From contig CM031626.1 in NCBI GenBank assembly GCA_018398815.1, positions 43,958,977-44,022,976 of the forward strand: DNA of 64,000 bases. The letters run 5' to 3'. The position numbers were made by a program, and so were the translations under genes. Shown piece after piece: positions 22,528 through 35,269 of this stretch. Source of the DNA: Conus ventricosus (Eukaryota; Mollusca; Gastropoda; Neogastropoda; Conidae). The notes below the pieces were generated by a model, which worked only from the letters and a program-made list of their open reading frames with translations, was not told the origin of the DNA and ran no database searches. Position 1 is the first letter of the stretch, and each line of letters begins with the position of its first letter.

Positions 22528-24553
22528 GTACTCCCAGTTTATCCTGAATACGCGTGAGATATTCCATAAAGAGGAAAAATCGTCTTGGGCTCGTGTAACC
22601 GTTAGTAATGGCTATTCTGGTAAACATCGGCTATCGTCTGTGACCTAAAATGAACATACTTACAAATTTCCAGAAAGATCGGCCAAGAACTTTCTGAGAT
22701 TTTCCATAAAGAGGAAAACCATTATGGGCCGTTAGTAACGGCTCTAACAGTAAACTTAAACATCGGGCATCATCCGTGACCCATAATGAACATATCTACA
22801 AATTTTCAGAAATATCGGCCACGGTATTTTCTGAGATATTCCATAAAGAAGAAAAACCCTTACAGGCCGTTACAGTCCTTAGTAACGGCTATAACGGTAA
22901 ACTAAAACATCAGCATCATCCGTAACCCATAATGAAGATACCTGCTAATTTTCACAAAGATCGGACAAGTACTTTCTGAGATATTCCATAAAGAAGAAAA
23001 GCGTTACGGGCCGTTACAGCCGTTAGCAACGGCTATAACGGTAAACTAAAACATCGGGCATCATCCGTAACCCATAGTGAACATACCTGCTAATGTTCAC
23101 AAAGATCGGCCAATTACTTTCTGAGATATTCCATAAGAAAAGAAAAATAACCGTTACAGGCCGTTACAGCCGTTAGTAATGCTATAACGGTAAACTAAAA
23201 CATCAGGCATCATCCTTGATCCATAATGAACATACCTGCTAATTTTCACAAAGATCGGCCAAGTACTTCTGAGATATTCCATGAAGAAGAAAAGGCGTTA
23301 CAGGCCGTTACAGCCGTTAGTAACAGAATAACGGTAAACTAAAACATCGGACATTATTTGTGACCGATAATGAACATACCTACAAATTTTCAGAAAGATC
23401 GACCAAGTGCTTTCTGAGATATTCCATAAAGAAGAAAAACCCTTACAGGCCATTACAGCCATTAGTAACGGCTATAACGGGGTAAACTAAAACATAGGGC
23501 ATCATTCATGACCCATAATGAACACACCTGCTAATTTTCACAAAGATCAGCCAAGTACTTTCTGAGATATTCCATAAAGAAGAAAAAGCGTTACAGGCCG
23601 TTACAGCCATAAGTAATGGCTGTAACGGTAAACTAAAACATTGCACATTATCCGTGACCTATGATGAACATACCTACAAATTTTCAGAAAGATCGGCCAA
23701 GTGCTTTCTGAGATATTCTATAAAGAAGAAAAAGCGTTACAGGCCGTTACAGCCATTAATAATGGCTATAACGGTAAACTAAAACATCAGGCATTATCCG
23801 TGACCCATAATGAACATACCTACAATTTTTCTGAAAGATCGGCCTAGTACTTTTTGAGATATTCTATAAAGAAGAAAAAACCGTTACAGGCTGTTACAGC
23901 CGTTAGTAACGGCTATAACAGGGTAAACTAAAACATCAGGCATCATCCGAGACCCATAATGAACAGTATACCTGCTAAATTTCACAAAGATCGGCCAAGT
24001 ACTTTCTGAGATATTCCATAAAGAAGAAAAAGCGTTACAGGCCGTTACAGCCGTTAGTAACAGCTGTAACGGGAAACTGAAACATCGGGCATCATCTGTG
24101 ACTCATATTGAACATACCTGCAAATTTTCAGGAAGATCGGTCAAGTACTTTTTAATATATTCTAAAAAGAAGAAAAACCGTTACAGGCTGTTACAGCCGT
24201 TAGTAACGGCTGTAACGGGGTAAACTAAAACATCGGGCATTATCCGTGACCCATAATGAACATACCTGCTAATTTTCACAAAGATCGGCCAGGTACTTTC
24301 GGAGATATTCCATAAAGAAGAAAAAGCGTTACAGGCTGTAACGGTAAACTAAAACGTCGGGCATCATCTTTGACCCATAATGAACATACCTACAAATTTT
24401 CAGAAAGATCGACCCTGTAGTTTTGTCTGGAGCGAGTGGAACACATTTTGACCACGGACACACAGACACACACACACAGATAGACAGACACACAGACAGC
24501 ATTTCTTCGTTCCCATTCTAAAGTACTCCCTGTTCTTTACGAACTGGGAGTAC
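22528..24553 (+). mobile_element. Helentron/HINE-like element with internal satellite array
   Basis: A 12-bp inverted repeat, GTACTCCCAGTT (22528-22539) and AACTGGGAGTAC (24542-24553), encloses a tandem array of thirteen monomers of about 146 bp. Intervals between ATTCCATAAAG motifs run from 137 to 152 bp. After the array comes a short ACAC/AGAC/AGAT microsatellite (24454-24500) and a terminal hairpin in which GTACTCCCTGTTC pairs with GAACTGGGAGTAC across TTTAC. Subterminal inverted repeats, a tandem core, a microsatellite and a 3-prime hairpin are the published layout of non-autonomous Helentron-associated elements such as the pearl elements of bivalves. No replicase-helicase is present. Confidence 0.65.
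22561..24420. repeat. ~146-bp satellite monomers, 13 copies
   Basis: Each monomer contains GATATTCCATAAAGAAGAAA, GCGTTACAGGCCGTTACAGC, CGTTAGTAACGGCTATAACG, GTAAACTAAAACATCGGGCA and CAAAGATCGGCCAAGTACTT. The CCGTTA/TAACGG strings form a short dyad in every unit. The first two monomers are shorter (140 and 137 bp). The last is cut at GATCGACC. Confidence 0.95.
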
Positions 24554-24649
24554 AAAAATGGTAGAGAAAAAAACAACAACAGATATATCAAACATCATAA
24601 TAATACCATTTCACATTTTGAAGACAAAGGGTTAGAACATGTTTACATG

Positions 24650-24752
24650 GTAAAGAGAGAGAAAGAGAGGGGGAGGGAGATAGACAGTGAGAGAGAAAGA
24701 AAGAGAGAGAGAGAGAGAAAGACAGACAGACAGAGAGAGAGAGAGCATATTA
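24650..24752. repeat. (GA)n/(GACA)n purine tract
   Basis: GAGAGAAAGAGAGGGGGAGG followed by (GA)n, (GACA)n and (GA)n again. Confidence 0.9.
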
Positions 24753-24759
24753 GGCAAGA

Positions 24760-25751
24760 CGAGTGTATAATGAAAGTTTACATTTTTAGTTTTTAGAGGT
24801 CCTGAACAATGTCCAATGGGGCTGTTTTGGTGACATTAACAGTTCTAGGGAGCTTTAATCATATCAATGATACTAATATAATGTACAATGTCAAAAGCAT
24901 TCATAATTAACTGAGCCCATGCTTTGTTAAGAAGCAGAACTGATGGTGATAAATGACTGCAAACTGATGGATTATAATTTGAGTTGTTCCCCTACCAAAA
25001 GGACATGCTTTGTTTTTGAACAACCTCTGTGAGCCTCAACTAGGAATGAGCAGAATGAAGAAACTAAGTCCCATTTTCATGTTTTGCTGGCCACCTGTGG
25101 GCAGTAAAACAGAGACAACTGTGAGGTGACTGAGAACCTGTCACGTTTGCCAGAGCCACAGAAACAGGCCCAGTTCAGCACTTGCCAAGTACATATGGTG
25201 GTAGCAGCCCAGCGAACCTTAGAGATGTCTTCAGGTAAAATGCAGGACCTTTCAGTTTCAGCGAACAAAATGTTTGTTTCTGGTGATCACTGAAGCCCCT
25301 TTCTGAACGGATTGATGAGTAGCCTGTGAACTCACCGACACCTCCTTCCACAACTGAGCAGCTGCGAAAATCTTCTGCAATCCACAGTTTGCCTGAAATC
25401 TTGGGTTTGAACTATGGAATAGTTTCATCAGCCAGATCTTCATGAGCATGAATGGCATTAAGCCATCACTTTCATAAGGCTTTCATTAACAGACATGCAG
25501 AGATGGCAATGCAAACCTTGGAGCAGGTTGTTGGTTTGTTTTTAGTGAAGAAGGGTTCTAGCGAGTCTCACAGGTTCTGCCTTCATGCTGAATGACATCC
25601 CAATCCACCACAGCAATATCTCCGACAGATCTGCTTTTCCACAGGAAAGCAAGATCATGGTTGGCTCTGGTTCACCCATCCACGGAAAAAATCAAGGCAA
25701 AAGCAGCTGCAGCAGAAAAAGAAAACAAGTCATGCCACCATCAGATGCTGT
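24760..25751. other. Unclassified sequence left of the SINE insertion
   Basis: About 1 kb of unique-looking sequence. Several short frames lack splice or family support. It continues after the retroposon at 26648, so it is one locus split by the insertion. Confidence 0.45.
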
Positions 25752-26647
25752 TCAGCTCGTGATCTTTGTTTTTTTGTTTTTTTTTCTGTCCCAACCTCTG
25801 CGCCACCTCAGAGGTAGTGCACCCACGCTGCTCATTCCGACACCCCGTCCACAGCCACAGCCTGGTCAGCCCCACCGCAGCCCCGGCACCGGCAATCCAC
25901 AGGGAGCAGTCAATGTCAAGTCGTCAAGAGGCAACCCACCGGAGAGACACTGCACTGCTGCCGAGTCACTTTGGTGGTGTTCAGTGGCGCCTGTTCCGAT
26001 CTAACATACGCAGGATACCACCTACAAAGCCCTCTACTGATGACAATTTATTGCTTAGTCGCAGAGCTGGCGTGAGTGAGCTCTCCCTCCGGAGGGTGCC
26101 ACCACGTCCGTCCAATGACAGCCCCCATGGACTCGCCAATACCGGTGACCCCGACGGAACCATAGACGTGGAGAGGACATCGAAACTGAGGTCACCATGA
26201 GAGCAGGGCATGAAGGGCCACAGAATTTGAGACTTTTTTTTAATGCTTTTTTTTTTTAATGCTGATGATCGATGAGAATGAGGATGATTAAGATGATGCT
26301 ACGGATTTCCATTTTGGTCTGAGACTACATGACAGGGCTGTACTCCACGCTTCCTTTCATAATATATCCCGGCGTCAACCAGGCCCGAGAGACACAGGCA
26401 CCTGCAGTGTTGGTCAGGAAATTTGAGCAACACTCTCAGAAACGCATTCATTAAGTGGATGAAACTCGACTGCGTGGTCCCAGTCTTCCCAACTGAGTCC
26501 GCAGCAAACTCATCTCTCGGTAGGAGCTGGTCGGGGCAGGAAAACCCACATGACTCTGATGGGATTCGAACCCATGACCTCCCAGCCGGGAGTCCACGAC
26601 ACCAACCACTTTGCCACAGTGGGAGGTCAGCTCGTGATCTTTGTTTT
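25752..26647 (-). mobile_element. Long SINE-like retroposon, copy 1, with 21-bp TSD
   Basis: Flanked by a perfect 21-bp direct repeat, 25752-25772 and 26627-26647 (TCAGCTCGTGATCTTTGTTT plus T). In minus orientation the 5-prime end has a tRNA-like promoter: A box TGGCAAAGTGG (26606-26616) and B box GGTTCGAATCC (26562-26572). The element ends in an A-rich tail (T-rich at 25773-25788 on the plus strand). The unit is about 854 bp, long for a SINE, and no protein is evident. Two related copies are at 11475-12390 (reverse) and 3725-3990 (partial). A long TSD with an A tail indicates LINE-driven target-primed insertion. Confidence 0.82.
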
Positions 26648-27440
26648 CAACAGAAACTTTACATCTGCTCCAGTATGCTGCTGTAGCTGTGTGCAAGTGA
26701 TTGGCCCTTTGTCCTAACAGCCAAGCTGACTGAAAGTCAACTAAAAAATGACCTGCCCATCACGTACTTCCAAAGTTCATCAGTGAGGTCAAACCTGCTG
26801 GATCTACTTCCTATCGTGTACAAGGTAACTCCATGGAAACCCTGCATGCACTTGCAGAGATAATGCTGCTCACTCCAGAGAAATCCAAGCAACACATGTG
26901 AGTGTCAACAGCCACCACCTGAATCAGCCATCACCTGAATCAGAATGTTCAGCATCAGAATCAGAAGATACTGTCCCCCAGACTGACTGAACTATGACGA
27001 ACAGACATTTTCTGATGCAGATTTATGCAATGTATCTGTGACTGAAGATCGTGTAGTGCATGACAAACACTTTTTTTGCTGCTTGAGACCATGTGCACTT
27101 GGGCGTTGATCGTCATAATGCCCAGGACTGGCCGATCATTGACAAACACATCATCTGAACTTAACTGCTTTGTTTGCCTCTGGCCAGCACTTTTCTTTAC
27201 TTTGACATGCATTATTATACACAGCTCATATCAAGAGTATAGGATGTGTTGCAGGCGAACCAAAACCTAAATGTAAGTCTGTACAAAATAGCATAGATGT
27301 GTTGTCTGGTGTTTATTAAAGCTGAAATCAGATATCTAGCAGGTATAGGACTTTCTTAATTCTGGCATCGGTTTCACCCTTTGATTCCCTTGACTTAAAT
27401 TCTAGTTCTCAAAACCATTCTGTCTCTCTCTCTGGTATGT
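26648..27440. other. Unclassified sequence right of the SINE insertion
   Basis: Continuation of the 24.8-25.75-kb locus. I see fragments that look like decayed coding sequence but cannot name a family. A transposon remnant is possible. Confidence 0.35.
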
Positions 27441-27445
27441 GTTCA

Positions 27446-27640
27446 TCTGCAGAGTTGGTGATTTCATCTTTCCATCTATAAAAAGAGATGGTTCATGCAC
27501 TGGACCAAAAGACAAGTATGAATGAGATGTTTTGAAATAATGTATGCATGACAAGGGCAGACTGTAAGACTAGGCTTTGGCCAAAAATCTTCATCCTTGC
27601 GTATTAAAGATCAATCAATCAATCAATCTTTTTCTCCCTC
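27446..27640. repeat. Dispersed repeat with (AATC)n tail
   Basis: A block GTTGGTGATTTCATCTTTCC...AAAAAGAGATGGTT...GCACTGGACCAAAAGACAAG recurs at 28525-28595. Here it is followed by TTCATCCTTGCGTATTAAAG and (AATC)4. The tail is typical of a LINE or SINE 3-prime end. Confidence 0.6.
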
Positions 27641-28370
27641 TCTCTCTTATCCGTAAGGCTTTGAATTCTAATTTGAGTTCATTAAATACTTCATTAAACT
27701 GTCTGTAAAATCATTAAATAAATCTCTTATCTGTAATGCTTTAAATTAAAACTTGAGTTTATAAAATACTTCATTGAACTGTAAAATGATTTTTTTTAAA
27801 TTACTCCTGACATGTACGTGTTCCCAGTTTCCTGTCTTTTCCAATGACCCCTGAACAGCAGATATACCCACATGTGAAGGTGTGAAGCGTTTAAAAACAG
27901 CCTTTTGCCTGCTCTAACTGTACAATTTCTTTTTCTTTTTTCCCTTAAAACTGTACATTGAGGGTGCACAGTAGGGATGCGTCAATCTCACCGTCTGCTT
28001 TCCATCTCACAGCATGTGAGAACATGTGACTGGCCTTTTTACCCCCCCCCCCTCCCCCACCCTGCAGGCAGCCTGTCAGTGTGAGGCTTCTCATGAATTA
28101 TTGATTCCCAACCTCATATGGCACCAGGACGGAATGTCAGCACCTTCCTGCTCACAGACTGCCTGAGCTTCCTTTTGTGCGGGGCTAACACCATCACTGT
28201 TAGTTCCCATGGAGGCCTCTGCTTCCACAGCCTGAGAAATCCACACAGGACCTACTTTGCCCTTGTCATTCTAATGATCTCCAAGGGTTTTTTGTTGCTG
28301 TCATTTTTGTAAGAGTCTGCTCAGTTTCATTTTGAGTGATTTTATTCAGTCATACCTTCTCTTCACCCAG
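27641..28370. other. Intergenic sequence without recognised features
   Basis: AT-rich sequence with a C-rich run at 28042-28060. No supported gene. Confidence 0.45.
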
Positions 28371-28372
28371 AG

Positions 28373-28545
28373 AAAGTTCAAAGCACTAAAACAGTTGGTA
28401 TGTGGGGTGGGGCAGTCATTGCTAGTCATCACAGTTCATCTGCAGAGTTGGTGATTTCAGAAAGTTCAAAGCACTAAAACAGTTGGTATGTGGGGTGGGG
28501 CAGTCATTGCTAGTCATTACAGTTCATCTGCAGTTGGTGATTTCA
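28373..28545. repeat. Tandem duplication of ~84 bp
   Basis: Two adjacent near-identical copies with AGAAAGTTCAAAGCACTAAA, ACAGTTGGTATGTGGGGTGG and GGCAGTCATTGCTAGTCAT. The right copy leads into the dispersed repeat shared with 27446-27520. Confidence 0.9.
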
Positions 28546-28639
28546 ACTTTCTATCCTAAAAAGAGATGGTTATGTGCACTGGACCAAAAGACAAGTTAAT
28601 CAAATGTCTTTCACAAAAGGTGAACAAAAAACAACAACT

Positions 28640-29125
28640 GCAAAAGTGATTAAGCCAAAAACTTAGTTTGGTAGACCTGATTCTAGTGAATGAGAATGAC
28701 TTTGTATCAAACATTCTTCATTTGGATCATCAGAAGAATAAAGACCATGACACACTGTTTCAATTCAACTTACCCAGGGTTAAAGTGATATAGAGTTTAA
28801 ATTTAACTTGAAGAAAGGTGATTACAAGGATGTTCACTTGTCATGGATGAATGCTCGAGACAGAAATCAGGGCTGGACAGATTTCAAGATATTACTTTAA
28901 TGGACAACTGTGTTCCTAAGATGTTGACGAAAAGTGGCGAAAGAATCAAACCATCAAGGATCAACACCAAAAAAACCTAAAAGATCTAAAAGAAATACAA
29001 ATTTTACAAACATTCCTTATAAATAAATCAAACTATGCTTCTTTGAAGTATATGATAGTCAGGAACAAGTGTACTGAGCTCATTTAAAATACACACACAG
29101 AACAACAACAGCAATATTCACATAC

Positions 29126-29180
<55 letters not shown>

Positions 29181-30990
29181 TGGAAGAAAAATTACAAATG
29201 ATTGTAAATAAAATCCCAAAGGCCTTTCGGAAATGTGTAAAAGAAAAAACAAAACAAAACAAAAAGAAAGTCATTATACAAACAGGTGTCTTTAATAGTT
29301 TACAAGAAATGACAATAGTCTAGCTGTAGCCCATCTAGATAAAGCAGAAAGCCTTAATGATTTTTTTTGCAAATGTGAAAAGAAGATGATGGAAGTAATG
29401 TACTAGATCATGAAAAATGTTCTTCATCTAATAGCACATCAATATGTGATATCAGAATTACTCGGCTTGCATTCCAGAAAAGTTCCAAGCATTAGATCCT
29501 CACAAAACTCAAGGACCTGATCAAATTCTCCAAGGGCGCTAAAGGAATTGAGCTACAAACTGGCTCTTGGAATATTTTATGTAGCAAGTTTTTGTAGAGA
29601 ATGGTTGTATTTCAGCTGACTGGGAAAAAAAGCTAAGGTGAATGATAGTTTGCAAAAAGATTCTCAAATAGATCTTGGAAATGACATACCTTTGAGTTCG
29701 ACTTTAAAGCATTGGCATTCTTTGTATTGGATGCAGCTGTGTCACTTGACAGACAAAAACTAGTGTGCAGAATGTCAACATGGTTTAAAAGACCCCCATC
29801 CCCCACAACAAAAAATAATGATAAGACAGAATATCATAAAATAAAATCATCTATGATCCAACCTTTGGAAGTAATCAAGGGTATTACCAAAATGGTGGAT
29901 GAAGGAAAGCAGTAGACACTGTCCACCTTGACTTAAAAAAATGCCTTTGACACTGTGCCGCACGAGAGACTACCAACAAACATGGCAGCCTGTGGAGTTC
30001 CTGCTAACAGACTGATTTGTGTAAGAAGTGTTTGGACTGGAAGGTTTCAGGTTGTCAGAATAGCTGTCTTCCAGTATTGAAGTTCTTAGTGATATTCGGA
30101 TTATTCCATAACGCAGTACTCTTGGACCTGAACTTTTTACAGTCTTTGTTCACAACCTTCCAGACTGCGTTTAAAGCACATAAAGAACATCTTTGCAGAT
30201 GATACAAAGTCGTACAGAAATGCTCAGGATTGCCATCAAACACAAAATGATTTTCATTAACTGCAGAAGTGGTTCAATACATGTAATCTCTATTTCAATG
30301 TGTCAAAATGTGAAGTTCTCCATAACTAAGATTCTCCCATCTTGATAACACTGTATTTTTATTTCTGAGACTTTACAAAGTGCTAATTAGACCTAATGTA
30401 GAACATGCAAATGCTGTATGGCATCTTTACATAAAAATGACAATCTGTACATGCAAATGTTGTATGGCATCTTTACATAAAAATGACAATCCGTGGCCAT
30501 TGAAAAGGTTCAGAAAAGAACCACTTGACTGTTTAAAGAATGTATTAGAATCAATATTGACAAAAGACATAAATACCTTAATCTACACTCATTAAAGGCA
30601 GAAGGTTAAGAGGCGATTTTGAGGCTTATGAAATTTTCAGTGGTCTAAATGGCATTGATATAAGCAAGTCTTTATTTCCTTATCTAATTTTGATAAAACA
30701 AGAAATTCGGACATGAAAATACTAATAAGCCACACTAATTCTTTTTTTTTTAACTTACATGCCAACAGAATAGCAAAGATATGAAACATACTTCCTGTTT
30801 ATTATTCAAATAGTTTCTGGACAGTGATACAAACTATTATGGATTATTTCTTAGTTCTAATATATAGCACAAATGATCTATAAACAAGAAGGGGACTTCC
30901 AAAGGCCTTGAGGCCCTGGCTGTGTAGTCAGCCCCTTTACATTACCACTATCATTATTACACTAGCCATCACCTCTCACGACCTTTGTGT
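28640..30990 (+). mobile_element. Decayed CR1-like LINE (ORF2 remnant)
   Basis: A non-LTR retrotransposon pol in scattered frames. The endonuclease tail reads DLILVNENDFVSNILHLDHQ (28675-28740). The RT core has DTVPHERL (29945-29970), GPELFTVFVHNLPD (30125-30165) and the catalytic FADDTK (DD codons 30198-30203). It is followed by SKCEVL and the C-terminal RPNVEHANAVWHL (30385-30425), as in CR1-type LINEs. Many stops and frameshifts are present, and an (AC)n at 29125-29178 is inserted between the endonuclease and RT parts. There is an internal 60-bp duplication at 30403-30490. The element is inactive. Confidence 0.75.
29125..29178. repeat. (AC)n microsatellite
   Basis: AC run of about 26 units inside the LINE remnant. 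Confidence 0.95.
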
Positions 30991-31126
30991 TGGGGGCACC
31001 TAAATATACCTTAAGTGCATTTGTACTTGCTTTTATATGGGAATTTTTTTTTTTATCTATATCACTTTAAACATCAAACTTTCTTCTCAGATTTTTAACT
31101 GTGACACTTCATGCACCATTTACCTG

Positions 31127-31195
31127 CCTCCACCCCCCACCCCCCCCCCCCCCCACCCCCACCCCCACCCACCCCATACACACACACGCACACAC
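31127..31195. repeat. Poly-C/(CCCCA)n and (AC)n tract
   Basis: CCACCCCCCACCCCCCCCCC, then CCACCC units and a short AC run. Confidence 0.9.
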
Positions 31196-31495
31196 ATTTT
31201 CTGACGGTTGTGTTTCTTCTTGCTTTTGATAAAACACTTTTTGGACACATCTCTATGCACAGCAGGTTCAATCTTTGATCAGTGGTGAACTCCACTGTAG
31301 AAGCTAAGAGAAGATAACTGCTGCTGGAAAGCGGCGCCGCTTAACGGGTTTCTTTCCGTGGGGAAGGTTCACACCTCTGATCCAGGACTTAATCGCACAG
31401 CAAATGCTTTGATCGACTAACTTCCAATACTGAAATTAAGTCTGGCTGCACCATGCTTCCTATGTCCATCACTTAAACAATAGGTTTCAAGCCAC

Positions 31496-31503
31496 TGACG
31501 TCA
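31496..31503. promoter_or_regulatory. CRE-like site TGACGTCA
   Basis: An exact palindromic cAMP-response element. It lies in a CpG-containing stretch with GCCGCCATATTGG-like sequence (31527-31539, YY1-type) about 470 bases upstream of the THAP start codon, consistent with a promoter region. Confidence 0.4.
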
Positions 31504-31966
31504 CACACAATGATTTATGGGATCGCCCGCCATATTGGGGAGCACAGAGCTGCCAACCTGCTCATGCGGCTTACAGTAGCATTTCACAATTTTCACAGTA
31601 GCATTTCCAATTTGACAGTAGCAACTTAATTTTGCGCGCGTTCTAAAAAGAAATCAGGCCTATAACCAGTTTTACGGACCACATTAAAGCTACAGTACTC
31701 TTAGTATATCTATAAATGTTATTATACAGAGATGAAGCAGAGGAAGAGGGCAAATTGTAAAAAAAAATCTACGTGCTACAGTAAAACCGAAAGCAGAAAT
31801 GCAGTTCCGACAGACCGATAGAGACGTTACTTAGCGCTGTCCAAACAAAACGAAAGTATCTTTGAATTTTTTTGTTTCGCCGTAGCAATTTAATGATCGT
31901 AGTAGCGTCGTAGAAAGCATTCTCTTGGCGTAGCAAACTACGGCGATCTCGTAGCAGTTGGCAGCT

Positions 31967-32250
31967 ATGGGAGCAGGAAGTAAGACAGCGAGTGATAAAC
32001 ACAGTGAAACACTGTTGTGTTATCGGCTGTCACTGCTCTTCTCACACTTTCAAGGGTGCAAAACGAGAACATGGATTGCAATTTTTTTTTAGAATTCCAA
32101 GGGTGAAATGCCATTGCGGAAAATTAATGGAAGGACTGACAACACGGAGAAGAAGAGTGTGGATTGCCGCGATCAGGCGTACCAACATCACGTTTGAGCA
32201 CAGTGGAGAAGGCGCTGGAGTCTGATCCAAACATTTTCATGGATGTAATT
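31967..32250 (+). pseudogene. THAP-type zinc-finger exon, disrupted
   Basis: From an ATG at 31967 (MGAGSKTASDKHS) a one-base frameshift leads into a THAP domain. It has the CCVIGCH zinc pair, a RIP proline, the TTRRRRVWIAAIRR tryptophan segment and NITFE. The expected third ligand Cys of the C2CH signature is read as TGA (32223-32225), followed in the same frame by SKHFHG, which supplies the His ligand and the conserved Phe. THAP domains bind DNA and occur in chromatin regulators and P-element-derived proteins. The LTR of the next element begins 29 bases later. The TGA plus the frameshift suggest a pseudogene, unless they are sequence errors. Confidence 0.7.
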
Positions 32251-32278
32251 AGATGCCGCTCGATTCTGTATGCATAAT

Positions 32279-33590
32279 TGTCACGGTCAAAAATAGAACA
32301 ACCAAGTCGTGGTCCAGGTTGTTTGGACATAAGCTCTAACTCAAATATTCTGGGCGCCACGTCGACGGGCCCATGGTTCGGATCCAGCCAATTAAGCATA
32401 GGGGAGAGGCTCCACAGAGACGGTCTGTCCGGCTAGACGGACTAAGCAGCTTTGACCGACGCCTCGATGTCTAGCGAGACGAGTCGTAGCGCCTGGCTCA
32501 GGCTCATCTAGCCAATTTGTGGAACCAGCGCCATTGTTAGTCGGACGCCGCAGGTTAAAGCAGGAAAGGAAGGGGGGAAGGTAGTGTGTGGTGGGGGTGA
32601 AATTCTAGCTAACAATTTAAATGACCAATTGACCACCACAGAGAGTAAGGCGTGTAGGCATGACTGGCATGATTTGAACATCCAATGGAATTAGGGGGAG
32701 ATAACTTCGGTATCAGGGGTAAAAATACGACCAATGGACTCGCCCTGAATGACAGATCGAACGGGATAAGAAGGATGTGAGAGGGAGAGAACAAAGAGAA
32801 CGAGAGGAGAACGAACAGAGAGACAGAGAGGAGAGGTCTGAGTGTAATCTCTGAGGACAGAAAAGCAGAGAGATGAGGGGGGGAGAGGGGAAAGAACCAA
32901 GTTGAGAGATTAGCACGAGATAGTCTGCAGAGGAAGGACTTAGGAGAGATGGGAGAGAGTTGCTAACTAATGAAGAGGAAAAGAAAGAAAAAAAAAAAAA
33001 AAGAAAAGAAAACAACCATGTCCATTTGATAAGAGCAGACTAGAAGAGAGAGAGAGAGTCAATGCGTTAATGCAGGAAGAAAGAAAGGAGAACAGATCGT
33101 GTTGATAGTCACTGTTCTATCTTCACTGGGTTCGACCTCATACTGGCCAGCGCCACTTTCATCGACAGACCAACGCCAGTGCCAACAGTCTAACCTGACA
33201 GGCGCCAGCAGACCAAGACCAGTGCCAGCATTTGTGTCGTGCTTGTGAAAGTGACAGTGAAAAGAAAAGAAAAAAAAAGAAAAGAAAAGACAGTAAATTC
33301 GTAATATTAAATCACCTGGCCAGGTAAAGTAGAAATCTGTTTATACCCGGGTTAGTTAATGATGTTTTAGAAAAAATGATTTGTGAAGTTCAGGAAAGAG
33401 GGGAAATGTTTTTTTTGTTTGATTCCATATGCATTGATGTTTCGTTCTATGCCCAATGTGTAGTAAAGTTATAGACTTTACAATGGTTTGATGTGACGAA
33501 TGCATGATATATGAATGAGATCGTAAGCAAGCTGTGAGTGTTTTTTGGCTGGCGCTAGTCCTTCCTCCACTGACATCACCCGGGTTGACA
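32279..33590 (+). repeat. 5-prime LTR of element 1
   Basis: Begins TGTCACGG and ends GGGTTGACA (TG...CA). It is collinear with 37752-39060, with both substitutions and indels between the two. Confidence 0.9.
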
Positions 33591-33593
33591 ATT

Positions 33594-33615
33594 TTTTGGG
33601 CGAGCCTGCCAGGAT
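33594..33615 (+). other. Candidate primer-binding site of element 1
   Basis: TTTGGGCGAGCCTGCCAGGA lies within a few bases of the LTR end, where the tRNA primer pairs. I could not assign the tRNA. Confidence 0.4.
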
Positions 33616-34001
33616 ATTCTGGCCCATTTAAATATAATTGTTCAACTTCTCAGAGAGGAAGCTGGGTGGGATTCAAGTATTGTAATCCAAGACAAGGGGT
33701 TGTCTTACTGTATGTTCCCAAGATAGTTAAATACTAGGTTTGGCATTGCTTCCAAGATAGTTAATACTAGGCTTGGCATTTCAGCCCCAGAGTACTTATT
33801 TCGCACAGATTGCCTATAATTCGCTCTCTAAGTTGGAGGCAGGCCTGGGCGTTTTATAAAAACTAACAAACGTTGTCCCAAGCTAATAGTATCTTTCATA
33901 GATTGTGCTATTACGTCACACGTGTCGGTAACCACCAGTTTGGCTGTCGTAGTTATAAAATCTTGTTCAAAAAAAAAAAAAAAAAAAAAGAAAGAGATAC
34001 A

Positions 34002-34950
34002 ATGGCGGAAGAAAAGAACACCCCTATTGAACAACTTGGGGAGCGTCGCTCGTGATCTGGGTTACTCAGGAGATGAGTTGCGAGCATTCGTTGAAAACCA
34101 GCAAAAGATGGAAAGAGATGAACGCCGAAAGACGCCGTATCCCCAGTAGAAGCGCAGGAACAGAAAGAATGAAGCAGGAAAACAGAAAGACAAAGGGAAG
34201 CGCGGGAAAACAGAAAGTTTAAAGGGAAATTCAGGCTAATGATAATCAGGCTAGGGAAACGCAGGAAACAGAAAGAATGAAGCAGGAAAGGGAAAGATTA
34301 AAGGTTCAATTAGAGTTAGAGAAAGTGAGGATACAAAGGGAGACCCCGAGGATGGGAGTTCAGTTTCCAGCGACCTGTGCGCAGTTACGCCCCCCGACCC
34401 AAGTTGCCAAAATTCTCCTAAAGGGAACCGATTCGATGATGCATACATCATCGTTTCGAAACGTTTGCGACCATCGGGGTTGGCCTTCAGAAGAGGGGCA
34501 GTCATTTTGTCAGCGTTACTGACGGGTAAGGCTTTACAGATTTTTACTGCGTTACCAGCAGAACAACAGTCTGTTTTCGGCGCTGTAAAGGGAATCGTTG
34601 ATGAAGGGATTGACCTCACAGAGGAGGGGTTCAGGAAGAAATTTCGTTCAGCTAAATTACAAGCAGGAGACGTACAATCAGTTTGGTGCACGTTGGACCC
34701 TATTTTGAAAGTGGTTAGAGTTGAGCAGTACGAAGAAGGAGTTCGCTGAATTGAAAGAGCTAGTTATGAAGGAACAGATTTTGTCAGGTTGCGGCCCTGA
34801 ATTAACCATACATTTGAAAGAGAGACAGCCAGAGACAGCGGGGGAGTTGTTGAAGTTCGCAGAGGTGTATAGAGAGGCACGTTTGGGGACTAAGGTGCAG
34901 GAGAAACAGGTGCTAGGCAACAGGTGAGAAGAGTGCAAGGAGACCAGGAG
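34002..34950 (+). pseudogene. gag of element 1 (frameshifted)
   Basis: Starts at an ATG (MAEEKNTPIEQLG) behind an A-run and continues through a Lys/Glu/Arg-rich coiled-coil-like part (34080-34340). A capsid-like part follows with FSALPAEQQ-type and EEGIDLTEEGFRKKFRSA strings in shifted frames (34420-34900). At least four frameshifts or stops interrupt it, so no functional capsid is encoded as written. Confidence 0.65.
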
Positions 34951-35014
34951 AGTTTTCTGCAAAGTCTGCAAACCCAGTGGTGGGGCAGAAGGAAGGGCAA
35001 AGGAGGGCATTAGG

Positions 35015-35056
35015 TGTTTCATTTGTCACAAGAAGGGGCATGTGGCGAGGGGTTGT
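35015..35056 (+). pseudogene. CCHC zinc knuckle of element 1 gag
   Basis: CFICHKKGHVARGC fits C-x2-C-x4-H-x4-C of the nucleocapsid. Confidence 0.85.
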
Positions 35057-35269
35057 CGCATGAGGTTCCAGAAGGCAGCAGCCTTGCAAGAGGTGGATAA
35101 GGGTCGCCAGGGAAACGACCTGCAGTGGGGAAACCAAAAGGGATTCAGTCTGAAGAGGGTGGAGTGCAGCCTAAGGCTAGCACTGGACAGCAGTCCCGTG
35201 TCAGGGATGGAGGGCACTAGGCTGAGTGGTTCGTTACCAGTGGAAGAAGGGTGGATGGGCCAGCAGAGG